From positions 1 to 5,437 of the forward strand of contig DGGQ01000110.1 of NCBI GenBank assembly GCA_002392275.1: a stretch of DNA of 5,437 nucleotides, given 5' to 3'. Numbering within the stretch: position 1 is the stretch's first letter; each line of letters begins with the position of its first letter. Below, piece by piece: positions 1 through 5,035 of the stretch. The notes beneath the pieces are model-generated. The model made no database searches. It was not told where the DNA came from and saw nothing but the letters and a program-made list of their open reading frames with translations. The translations under genes were made by a program, and so were the position numbers. The stretch is from Treponema sp. UBA3870. Its GTDB lineage: Bacteria; Spirochaetota; Spirochaetia; Treponematales; Treponemataceae.

Positions 1-127
1 TGAGATTGATGCCGAACGCACCCGGAGCATACTTAGGTACATGAAGAGCTACATAGAGTCCCTTCCCGACAGAAACATTGCGAAGTCTCTGGAGGACGAG
101 GTTGATTCTGCTATTGAAAAGCTCTGA
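1..127 (+). CDS. C-terminal end of an unidentified protein (5' truncated)
   Basis: An open frame enters from the left edge and stops at TGA 125-127, giving 41 visible codons. The tail is highly charged and looks helical (many E, D, K and R residues, ending IEKL). I see no motif that identifies it. It ends 12 bp before the prephenate dehydrogenase start on the same strand, so the two are probably co-transcribed. An aromatic-pathway partner such as chorismate mutase, EPSP synthase or chorismate synthase is plausible from position alone, but nothing in the visible residues shows it. The base composition matches the following genes. Confidence 0.6.
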   Translation, partial: EIDAERTRSILRYMKSYIESLPDRNIAKSLEDEVDSAIEKL

Positions 128-139
128 GCCGGTGGACGC

Positions 140-1039
140 ATGAAAAAACTTTCTGATTTTGTCTATGGAATCGTTGGACTGGGGCTGATGGGAGGCTCTC
201 TTGGAAAGGCAATCCGTGAGAACATCCTTTCGGTTCCGGGCAGCACTGGAAAAATTTATGGATCCGACATAAACTCCGCGTCTCTTGATTTGGCATCCAG
301 ACAGCACATCTGCGACCGTGTTTTTTCAGCCGGCGATGTTGATTCCATGCTGGGCGAATGTGATTTTGTCTACATCTGTCTCTATCCCCATGCCACTGTA
401 GATTTTTTGAAGCGGCACAGGGATTCTTTCAAGCCGGGTTCAATTGTCTCGGACATCAGCGGAGTCAAGACACTCATTTTTGATTCCCTGAACGATTTCT
501 ACCGTCCTGACGTTGATTTTATTCCGGGGCATCCCATGGCGGGAAGCGAGAAGGAGGGCTACGCGAACTCATCCGGTGGCATATTCAAAAACCACAACTA
601 CATCGTCATGCCGCTTGAAACAAATTCGCGGGAGAACGTGGAGCTTTTCAAAACCCTTGTCGGCGGACTGGGATTCACACGTGTGGTCGAGACCGACGCA
701 AAAATCCATGACCACAAGATTGCGTTTACAAGCCAGCTGTGCCACGTGATAGCCTCATCCCTTGTTGACTCCGCCGAGGACGACAGCATAACCGCTTTCG
801 GAGGTGGAAGTTTCGAGGACCTGACGAGGATTGCACTTATCAACGCGCCCCTGTGGACCGAGCTTTTCCTTGCGAACAGAAAGGAGCTTCTTTCCCACAT
901 CGACAAGTTCACCGAATCGCTTGGAAGGCTTAGGAATGAAATCGAAAATGGCGAGGACGAAAAAATCAGGCTCTATCTGGAGAACGTGAGGACCCGGCGC
1001 ATGGCGATGGCAAGGACCGACCTCAAATGCAGCCAATAA
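140..1039 (+). CDS. tyrA: Prephenate dehydrogenase (TyrA), single-domain
   Basis: Cytosolic enzyme expected to oxidatively decarboxylate prephenate to 4-hydroxyphenylpyruvate with NAD+ in tyrosine synthesis. The N-terminus has a Rossmann dinucleotide-binding loop G13-x-G15-x-x-G18, followed by an acidic residue (D43) at the end of the second strand, which favours NAD over NADP. The TyrA signature is clear: PGHPMAGSE at 129-137 with H131, then an H190-D191 pair, H202 in the region that reads SHLPH in many homologues, and GSFEDLTRIA at 223-232 with R230. The 299 residues fit the catalytic core alone. There is no fused chorismate mutase at the N-terminus and no ACT domain at the C-terminus, so tyrosine feedback through ACT is not expected. 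The start is set by ATG with a weak GGTGGA at 131-136. The related arogenate dehydrogenase activity cannot be excluded from sequence. Confidence 0.93.
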   Translation: MKKLSDFVYGIVGLGLMGGSLGKAIRENILSVPGSTGKIYGSDINSASLDLASRQHICDRVFSAGDVDSMLGECDFVYICLYPHATVDFLKRHRDSFKPGSIVSDISGVKTLIFDSLNDFYRPDVDFIPGHPMAGSEKEGYANSSGGIFKNHNYIVMPLETNSRENVELFKTLVGGLGFTRVVETDAKIHDHKIAFTSQLCHVIASSLVDSAEDDSITAFGGGSFEDLTRIALINAPLWTELFLANRKELLSHIDKFTESLGRLRNEIENGEDEKIRLYLENVRTRRMAMARTDLKCSQ

Positions 1040-1040
1040 A

Positions 1041-1080
1041 TTTTTTAAGGTCTTTTACTTAAAAAACTTGTATTTTTAAG
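1041..1080. repeat. Three alternating AT-rich inverted arms upstream of lacI
   Basis: TTTTTTAAG (1041-1049) is the exact reverse complement of CTTAAAAAA (1058-1066), with an 8-nt loop. The same middle arm, read as CTTAAAAA (1058-1065), is also the reverse complement of TTTTTAAG (1073-1080), with a 7-nt loop. The two dyads share an arm, so as hairpins they exclude each other. The second overlaps the proposed -35 box of the next gene. This could be an autoregulatory operator, or a weak bidirectional terminator after tyrA. The stems have almost no GC, which argues against an efficient intrinsic terminator. The dyads are seen directly; their role is inferred. Confidence 0.5.
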
Positions 1081-1096
1081 TCCAGAGTGATAAAAT
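1068..1096 (+). promoter_or_regulatory. Probable sigma-70-type promoter for lacI and epimerase
   Basis: TTGTAT (1068-1073) and TAAAAT (1091-1096) are separated by exactly 17 bp. The -10 box matches five of six consensus positions, while the -35 matches only its TTG. A start about 7 nt downstream would fall on or next to the ATG at 1103, giving a leaderless or nearly leaderless mRNA. Position just after tyrA and before the regulator gene supports a transcription unit starting here. Confidence 0.55.
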
Positions 1097-1102
1097 CAAT
1101 CT

Positions 1103-2131
1103 ATGGAAAATTCTCACAAGGTAAGGCTGTCCGACATAGCCCAGCGGCTTAACGTAAGCACTGTAACTGTGTCCAAGGCAATAGCGGACAAGGAAGGCGT
1201 GTCCAACGAGCTCAGGGAAAAAATCAAGCGTGTCGCAATCGAGATGGGCTACAGGCAGAAGGCCATAAAGCTTCCGTCATTGAAGCCGGAAAACTCCACC
1301 GGTAACATAGGCATAATCATTCCGTCGCGGTTTTTCGCACGCTCCACATCCTTTTACTGGAACATGTACAACGCAATCTCCCGAGAGCTGCAGGGAAGCG
1401 GATACTACGCGATAATGGAGCAGCTGGATTCCCGGAGCGAATTTGATTTGGAAATCCCCGGCGTGATTCGTGACAACAAGGTTGACGGCGTGATTCTTCT
1501 TGGACAGGTCTCCCTTGATTACGCGCACTATTTTGCAAGGAACTATCCGAATTTTATTTTCCTTGATTTCTATATCAACGACAGCTCCACCGATTCCGTC
1601 ACCACCGACAATTTCTACAGCGAGTACATTATGACCGAGTACCTGATTTCGCAGGGACACAGGGACATACGCTATGTCGGAAATTTTGGCTCGACCACAA
1701 GCATCACGGACAGGTACATGGGGTTCGCCAAGGCCATGCTTGAGATTGGACTGGAGCCGAAGGTTTCGGACATAATCGACGACAGAAATTCGGATGGGGC
1801 CGCAATTCCTCTTTCTCTGCCAAAAAAAATGCCGACAGCCTTTGTGTGCAACTGCGACGAGACAGCGGTGAGGCTTATAAAACTTTTGAACCAGAACGGC
1901 TACAGGGTTCCCGAGGACATTTCCGTTGTTGGCTTTGACAACTATGTTGGTGGCGGCCCGTCGGACCTTGCTCTTACAACTGTTGAGGTCGATTCCACCG
2001 CAACGGCAAGATCGGCGGTTGAAATCCTTTTGCGGAAAATCACAGGCCAGCCGTACATGAAGGGGCACACGGTGATTGGCGGAAAACTCTTGATCCGTGA
2101 CTCGGTAAAAAAATTGGACAGAAGCATTTGA
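1103..2131 (+). CDS. LacI/GalR-family transcriptional regulator
   Basis: DNA-binding regulator of 342 residues, the usual family length. The N-terminal LacI helix-turn-helix is at about 8-50 (LSDIAQRLNVSTVTVSKAI), with the recognition helix around 19-27. A periplasmic-binding-protein-like sensor follows from about residue 68. Family landmarks are VDGVILLG at 128-134, DRYMGF with R204, and SVVGFDN with D279. R204 and D279 sit where LacI uses R197 and D274 to contact its sugar, so an intact effector pocket is likely. The linker after the HTH (51-66) lacks the common N-x-x-A-R-x-L hinge motif and contains several prolines, so operator recognition may be atypical. The only ribosome-site candidate is a weak AGAGTGA about 12 nt upstream. 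The adjacent epimerase gene suggests it senses a beta-glucoside or manno-oligosaccharide; this is inference. Confidence 0.9.
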   Translation: MENSHKVRLSDIAQRLNVSTVTVSKAIADKEGVSNELREKIKRVAIEMGYRQKAIKLPSLKPENSTGNIGIIIPSRFFARSTSFYWNMYNAISRELQGSGYYAIMEQLDSRSEFDLEIPGVIRDNKVDGVILLGQVSLDYAHYFARNYPNFIFLDFYINDSSTDSVTTDNFYSEYIMTEYLISQGHRDIRYVGNFGSTTSITDRYMGFAKAMLEIGLEPKVSDIIDDRNSDGAAIPLSLPKKMPTAFVCNCDETAVRLIKLLNQNGYRVPEDISVVGFDNYVGGGPSDLALTTVEVDSTATARSAVEILLRKITGQPYMKGHTVIGGKLLIRDSVKKLDRSI

Positions 2132-2132
2132 C

Positions 2133-2138
2133 AGGGGG
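2133..2138 (+). promoter_or_regulatory. Ribosome binding site of the epimerase gene
   Basis: AGGGGG lies 5 nt before ATG 2144, directly after the regulator stop codon. It supports this ATG as the epimerase start, and its position supports translation from a shared lacI-epimerase mRNA. Confidence 0.65.
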
Positions 2139-2143
2139 AAAAT

Positions 2144-3415
2144 ATGGACAGGACATTTTGTGAAGAAATCAGGGCGGAGCTTGTTGAAAATATTCTACCG
2201 TTCTGGGAAAAACATGCCATGGACAAATCCACGGGCGGATTCTATGGAGCAATCAGCAACGCCAATGTTGTGAACCAGAAGGAGTGGCGCGGAATCGTCA
2301 TGGTCAGCAGATTTCTTTGGACATACAGCGCGGCTGCCAGACTTCTGAAGGACCCTTCGTATCTTGAGATGGCGGACTATGCCCACAGATATATGATGAA
2401 AAATTTCCATGACCCGTATTACGGCGGAATGTACTGGTCTGTCGGTCCTGACGGAAACCCGCTTGTCGAAAGAAAACAGATTTACGGAAACGCTTTTTCA
2501 ATTTATGCCCTGAGCGAATATTCTGCGGCAATAATGGAGCTTCGTGGGGACGAGGAGCCAAGCCGCCTTGTTATGGACCAGGCTCTGGAGATCTACAATC
2601 TTCTGGAGCAGTACGCCTATGACGATGAGTTTGGTGGATACTACGAGGCGCGTCAGAGGGACTGGACCGAGACGGAAGAAACAAAGCTCAGCGAAAAGGA
2701 CATAGACTGCAACAAATCGATGAACACAAATCTGCACGTGATGGAGGCGTACACAAATCTTTACCGCACCATCGATGTTGTGTATCCCGACAGAAAAAAT
2801 GACCGCCGGACAATCGGTCGCGCATTGTCGAATCTGGTCGAAATCCACATTGAAAAAATCCTTGCGAAAAAATACCACCTGAACCTTTATTTTGACAGAA
2901 ACTGGAAGGCCATAGGTCCAAAGGAAATCAGCTACGGACATGACATAGAGGCGAGCTGGCTTCTGTGGGAGGCGGCGGAGGAACTAAAAAGTATTGAGCT
3001 GAAAAAAATGGTCCGCCCGGTCGCAATCAAGGTGGCGCAGCTTTCGCTTGTCGAGGGCTACGACAAGAGTACCGGTGGATTCGAGAACACCATGGACGAA
3101 AACGGAACAAGGGACACTACAAGAATCTGGTGGAACCAGGCGGAGGCGATGAATGGATTCTACAACGCATGGCAGATGACCGGCGACAAGGAATTCATGG
3201 ACGCGGTTTACGGAATTTGGGAATGGATAAAGGCTCACCAGCGGGACAATGAAAACGGAGACTGGTTCCAGGCTGTAAGCAGCAAGGGTAAGCCTGTCAA
3301 ACGCGAACTCAAGGGCGGAAACTGGAAGACCAGCTACCACAACGGAAGATGCTGCATGGAAATACTGCGCCGGAGCGGATACATAAACAACGGAGAAGAA
3401 TCGGAAGAAAAATAA
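2144..3415 (+). CDS. AGE-family epimerase, probable cellobiose 2-epimerase
   Basis: Cytosolic (alpha/alpha)6-barrel sugar 2-epimerase, 423 residues, slightly longer than the usual 390-410. The best family match is cellobiose 2-epimerase (EC 5.1.3.11), which converts the reducing-end glucose of cellobiose or other beta-1,4-disaccharides to mannose and feeds mannan or cellodextrin use. Motifs in order are SRFLWTYSAA at 55-64 (R56), IYGNAFSIYALSEY at 113-126, NKSMNTNLHVMEAYTNLYR at 190-208, SYGHDIEASWLL at 263-274, RIWWNQAEAM at 327-336, and WKTSYHNGR at 394-402. H266 and H399 occupy the two catalytic His positions, and E269, W272, W330 and E334 fit conserved pocket residues. N196 is unusual: cellobiose epimerases as I recall read N-T-H-L-H there. 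No signal peptide is visible. N-acylglucosamine or mannose epimerase activity is the main alternative. The gene lies 12 bp after the LacI regulator, its likely controller. No transporter or glycoside phosphorylase is in view. Confidence 0.85.
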   Translation: MDRTFCEEIRAELVENILPFWEKHAMDKSTGGFYGAISNANVVNQKEWRGIVMVSRFLWTYSAAARLLKDPSYLEMADYAHRYMMKNFHDPYYGGMYWSVGPDGNPLVERKQIYGNAFSIYALSEYSAAIMELRGDEEPSRLVMDQALEIYNLLEQYAYDDEFGGYYEARQRDWTETEETKLSEKDIDCNKSMNTNLHVMEAYTNLYRTIDVVYPDRKNDRRTIGRALSNLVEIHIEKILAKKYHLNLYFDRNWKAIGPKEISYGHDIEASWLLWEAAEELKSIELKKMVRPVAIKVAQLSLVEGYDKSTGGFENTMDENGTRDTTRIWWNQAEAMNGFYNAWQMTGDKEFMDAVYGIWEWIKAHQRDNENGDWFQAVSSKGKPVKRELKGGNWKTSYHNGRCCMEILRRSGYINNGEESEEK

Positions 3416-3444
3416 ACGTGTTGATTTTGGTTGCACTGGGTTTT

Positions 3445-3449
3445 GGAGG
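3445..3449 (+). promoter_or_regulatory. Ribosome binding site of small exported protein gene
   Basis: GGAGG lies 5 nt before ATG 3455, a strong Shine-Dalgarno that fixes this start. The preceding 39-bp gap shows neither a terminator hairpin nor a convincing promoter, so transcription could come from the epimerase unit. Confidence 0.65.
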
Positions 3450-3454
3450 TATAA

Positions 3455-3865
3455 ATGAAAAAATTATCAGCACTCTTATTTTTCATGCTTTTTTCTATTT
3501 TAACTTTTGCTCAATCTACTGAAAATAGGCAAACAAATACAAGTTTCCCTCAAAATGGTAAATTCGAAATTATTACAAGTTCGATAGCTTTTAGATACAC
3601 ATTTCTGTTGAATAGAGAGACTGGAGATACATGGCAGTTTGTAAGCACAAGAACTGGCTATGCATGGCAAAAAATATATAAAGATATAAATCCCCTTGAT
3701 AAAATTCCAGAAGATTATGAAGGTGCAGTATATCAGATTACAATGTCAGGTATGGTTGCCAAAGGTATGTATTTGACAAACACTTTAACAGGTGCAACAT
3801 GGATTTTGTATTCCGACAGTGATACTGGTGAACTATTCTGGGGAGCAATAGATTTTCCAGAATAA
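3455..3865 (+). CDS. Small exported protein with four TG-x(2-3)-W motifs
   Basis: A protein of 136 residues with no family I can name. The N-terminus is a typical Sec signal peptide: MKK, a hydrophobic core at about 5-18, and a likely cleavage after A19 in TFA|Q. There is no lipobox cysteine, so the mature chain of about 117 residues should be periplasmic or secreted. It contains four evenly built motifs: T56-G57-D-T-W60, T67-G68-Y-A-W71, T112-G113-A-T-W116, and T124-G125-E-L-F-W129. They fall in two pairs with 11-13 residue spacing, suggesting two beta-hairpin units. The first member of each pair is also similar in its flanks (FLLNRETGDTW and YLTNTLTGATW), consistent with internal duplication. 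Codons are A/T-rich, unlike the genes to the left. It may be acquired DNA. Confidence 0.75.
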   Translation: MKKLSALLFFMLFSILTFAQSTENRQTNTSFPQNGKFEIITSSIAFRYTFLLNRETGDTWQFVSTRTGYAWQKIYKDINPLDKIPEDYEGAVYQITMSGMVAKGMYLTNTLTGATWILYSDSDTGELFWGAIDFPE

Positions 3866-3871
3866 AAGGTA

Positions 3872-3898
3872 AACAAGTTTTCAACAAGTTAAGCTTAA
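3872..3898. repeat. 11-bp-spaced AACAAGTT direct repeat and a 10-bp palindrome
   Basis: AACAAGTT occurs at 3872-3879 and again at 3883-3890, one helical turn apart. It runs into the perfect palindrome TTAAGCTTAA (3889-3898). The block sits in the 61-bp gap before the NERD gene. It could be a binding site, or chance in AT-rich DNA. Confidence 0.3.
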
Positions 3899-3926
3899 TG
3901 AATAAATAAACTAGTTCGGTGATAAT

Positions 3927-4487
3927 ATGAATATATTTTTTATTGTTATTTGCGCAATTTTGGGCATAGCTTTTTTTTCGCTAATAGTTTTTCTTGGATT
4001 TAATGCAACCAAAATAAAAGGTTGGTTCGGAGAAAAAAATATATCCAATCTACTTGAAAAACTTGATTCAGATAAATACATAACAATAAATGACATTCTT
4101 ATAAAAAATGAAAAAGGAAATACAAGCCAAATTGACCATCTTGTTGTTTCTGTATATGGTCTATTTGTAATAGAAACTAAAAACTATAAAGGTTGGATTT
4201 TTGGAAATGAAAAAGCTGAAAAATGGTCTCAAGTAATCTACCGGCAAAAGAACTTTTTTAGGAATCCTGTAAAACAGAATTGGTCGCATGTTTATGCATT
4301 AAAATCAATTTTAAAAGATTATAGCGATTTAAGATATGTGCCAATAGTAGTTTTTGCAGGAAGTGCTGTCTTGAAACAAATTGTTTCAAATGTTCCTGTG
4401 ATTTACGATTACGAAATAGTAAGTAAAATAAATTCTCGGTTGGAGATGATTTTATCATCCTCCCAGTGTCAGGGCTTAAAGCTATAG
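3927..4487 (+). CDS. Membrane-anchored NERD (nuclease-related) domain protein
   Basis: A protein of 186 residues. Residues 3-24 form one strongly hydrophobic helix, predicted as an N-terminal membrane anchor with the rest cytosolic. Residues 33-155 match the NERD domain, a PD-(D/E)xK-like fold: GEKNISNLL at 35-43 (E36), SQIDHLVVS at 68-75 (D70), VIETKNYKGWIFG at 81-93 (E83 and K85), W100, NPVKQNWSHVYALK at 113-126, and VPIVVFAGSAVL at 138-149. The full set of putative active-site residues is present, so nuclease activity is possible but unproven; NERD proteins are poorly characterised. The last 12 or so residues (SSSQCQGLKL) are encoded inside hairpin sequences of the next element and do not look like family sequence, so the original C-terminus may have been replaced. 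The start is supported by GGTGA at 3919-3923, a weak and close site. Codons are AT-rich. Confidence 0.8.
   Translation: MNIFFIVICAILGIAFFSLIVFLGFNATKIKGWFGEKNISNLLEKLDSDKYITINDILIKNEKGNTSQIDHLVVSVYGLFVIETKNYKGWIFGNEKAEKWSQVIYRQKNFFRNPVKQNWSHVYALKSILKDYSDLRYVPIVVFAGSAVLKQIVSNVPVIYDYEIVSKINSRLEMILSSSQCQGLKL
4442..4463. repeat. Bulged hairpin inside the 3' end of the NERD gene
   Basis: GGAGATGAT (4442-4450) pairs with ATCATC (4454-4459) and TCC (4461-4463), with a TTT loop and one bulged C at 4460. It marks where the AT-rich NERD coding sequence gives way to the GC-richer structured element, and may be that element's boundary. Confidence 0.45.
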
Positions 4488-4506
4488 CAGTAGCTTTAGG
4501 CCTTTT
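4473..4506 (+). terminator. Intrinsic terminator-like hairpin at the end of the NERD gene
   Basis: GGCTTAAAGCTA (4473-4484) pairs with TAGCTTTAGGCC (4491-4502) along all 12 positions, with a single G-U wobble and a 6-nt loop (TAGCAG). TTTT follows immediately at 4503-4506, so it can end + strand transcription of the NERD gene, whose stop codon TAG lies in the loop. The U tract is short. On the minus strand the same hairpin follows a 13-codon ORF but has no U tract. It may be structural within a repeated element rather than a dedicated terminator. Confidence 0.55.
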
Positions 4507-4537
4507 CTGCAAGGGCGCAGGCGACCATACGGCACAT
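4496..4537 (-). CDS. Possible 13-codon leader peptide ORF with perfect Shine-Dalgarno
   Basis: On the minus strand AGGAGGT (4550-4544) lies 6 nt before ATG (4537-4535), which opens MCRMVACALAEKA and stops at TAA inside the following 12-bp hairpin. The ribosome site is the best in the window. A plausible promoter and a structured 5' segment with a U8 run precede it, a layout seen in attenuator leaders and in small-peptide genes. No downstream minus-strand gene in the window would obviously be controlled, because the NERD gene is on the other strand. The peptide matches nothing I recognise, so it is a candidate only. Confidence 0.25.
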   Translation of the reverse strand: MCRMVACALAEKA

Positions 4538-4564
4538 AACTTGACCTCCTCTTTTGGGTATATG

Positions 4565-4627
4565 AAAAAAAACTGCTCCGCAGGTCTGAGCGGCACTGTG
4601 CCGAAGCCCGATTTAAAAGCCGCAGAC
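4565..4627 (-). ncRNA. Structured leader-like RNA with competing hairpins and U8
   Basis: In + coordinates, GTCTG (4584-4588) and CGGC (4591-4594) can pair with GCCG (4619-4622) and CAGAC (4623-4627), giving a 9-bp stem with a 2-nt bulge. CGGC can instead pair within CGGCAC-T-GTGCCG (4591-4603), so the two folds exclude each other. Read on the minus strand, a short CTGC/GCAG hairpin (4573-4583) is followed at once by eight U residues (4572-4565), as at a terminator or attenuator. The region is clearly GC-richer than its flanks. It resembles no riboswitch class that I can recognise. The direction is inferred from the upstream minus-strand promoter. Confidence 0.35.
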
Positions 4628-4644
4628 GAAGATGATACAAAACT

Positions 4645-4661
4645 TTTTTACTCTGTAAAAA
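4645..4661. repeat. Perfect 7-3-7 palindrome at the minus-strand promoter start
   Basis: TTTTTAC (4645-4651), loop TCT, GTAAAAA (4655-4661). It overlaps the last bases of the proposed minus-strand -10 box and the expected start point, so it could be an operator or an RNA 5' hairpin. Confidence 0.45.
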
Positions 4662-4689
4662 TATACGAACATACTTGGCTTGGGGTCAA
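4660..4689 (-). promoter_or_regulatory. Probable minus-strand sigma-70-type promoter
   Basis: Read on the minus strand, TTGACC (4689-4684) and TATATT (4665-4660) are 18 bp apart, each matching five of six consensus bases. Transcription would start near 4653 and run leftward through the competing hairpins, the U8 run, the perfect Shine-Dalgarno and the 13-codon ORF. The adjoining sequence on both sides is A/T-rich, so chance matches are possible. Confidence 0.45.
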
Positions 4690-4751
4690 GAAAAAATTAA
4701 GAAAAAAAACAGAATGTTATAATTTTTGGGCTTCAAGGCTTTTTTCTCCTT

Positions 4752-4905
4752 GAAACAAAACGTTTCATGTCTAGTAACGAACCGTTTCATGTATGGAAAT
4801 AAAATATTTCATGTATAGAAACGAAACGTTTCGTGTATGGAAACAAAATGTTTCATATATGGAAACGAAACGTTTCATGTCTAGAAACGAAATGTTTCGT
4901 TTCTT
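4752..4905. repeat. Seven tandem 22-bp repeats, each a 6-3-6 palindrome plus spacer
   Basis: Copies start at 4752, 4774, 4796, 4818, 4840, 4862 and 4884, with no gaps. Each has the 15-bp form GAAAYR-AAA-YRTTTC followed by a 7-bp spacer, usually ATGTATG or ATGTCTA. Copies 3, 4, 5 and 6 are perfect 6-bp inverted repeats, although copy 3 (GAAATA/TATTTC) and copy 5 (GAAACA/TGTTTC) differ from copies 4 and 6 (GAAACG/CGTTTC). Both arms have changed together. Copy 7 has one G-T wobble and copies 1 and 2 have one mismatch each. A 22-bp period is close to two DNA turns, so the dyads lie on one face. Protein-binding array, iterons or hairpin-forming repeat are all possible roles; the array itself is certain. 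Confidence 0.93.
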
Positions 4906-5035
4906 GGAATCCTATTCCATCGATTGGTCGGGAACACAGAAGGGATAGTGTAGGGCTGTCTATTTCTTGTTTCGCAAGAAATTGGCGTACATATTTACGA
5001 CGTAAATATCTGACGGTGAATTGCTTTTCCAAGAA
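4901..5035. repeat. 9-bp inverted repeat enclosing three perfect hairpins
   Basis: TTCTTGGAA (4901-4909) and TTCCAAGAA (5027-5035) are exact reverse complements 117 bp apart. Between or overlapping them are TGGAAT-CCT-ATTCCA (4905-4919), ATTTCTTG-TTTCG-CAAGAAAT (4962-4982) and ATATTTAC-GAC-GTAAATAT (4991-5009), all perfectly paired. The right arm ends 4 bp beyond the lipoprotein stop codon, and the left arm overlaps the last tandem repeat. It could be a small MITE-like element or a set of protein sites. No flanking target duplication is evident. Confidence 0.5.

Noticed and set aside
1277..2068. Long minus-strand open frame (263 codons) opposite lacI
   Set aside because: It is a shadow of the strongly supported LacI gene, with no family motif and no start signals.
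3866..3926. Terminator or second attC-like site between the exported protein and the NERD gene
   Set aside because: There are only short AT-rich repeats and a 10-bp palindrome, with no GC stem, no U tract in the right place and no paired core sites.
4258..4596. Minus-strand open frame of 112 codons antisense to the NERD gene
   Set aside because: The NERD frame on the other strand has unmistakable family motifs. This frame has no recognisable domain and no ribosome site, and it arises from the shared repeat tract.
4534..4723. Integron attC site (GTTATGT and TTATAAC cores, CTTGACC/GGTCAAG arms on the minus strand)
   Set aside because: The core-like and L-box-like pairs exist, but the spacing is asymmetric (27 nt on one side, none on the other), the cores do not fit the usual consensus, and the site would be too long. 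No integrase is in view and the neighbouring genes are not all in one orientation.
4466..4753. Plus-strand open frame of 95 codons starting at GTG
   Set aside because: It overlaps the NERD 3' end, starts inside a hairpin region, has no ribosome site, and reads through the terminator stem and both competing hairpins. The opposite strand is open over much of the same tract, so openness is not informative. It is more likely translated repeat DNA.
4752..4905. CRISPR array
   Set aside because: The repeats are gapless with a 22-bp period. The 7-bp spacers are nearly identical to one another, so there are no unique spacers, and no cas gene is present.
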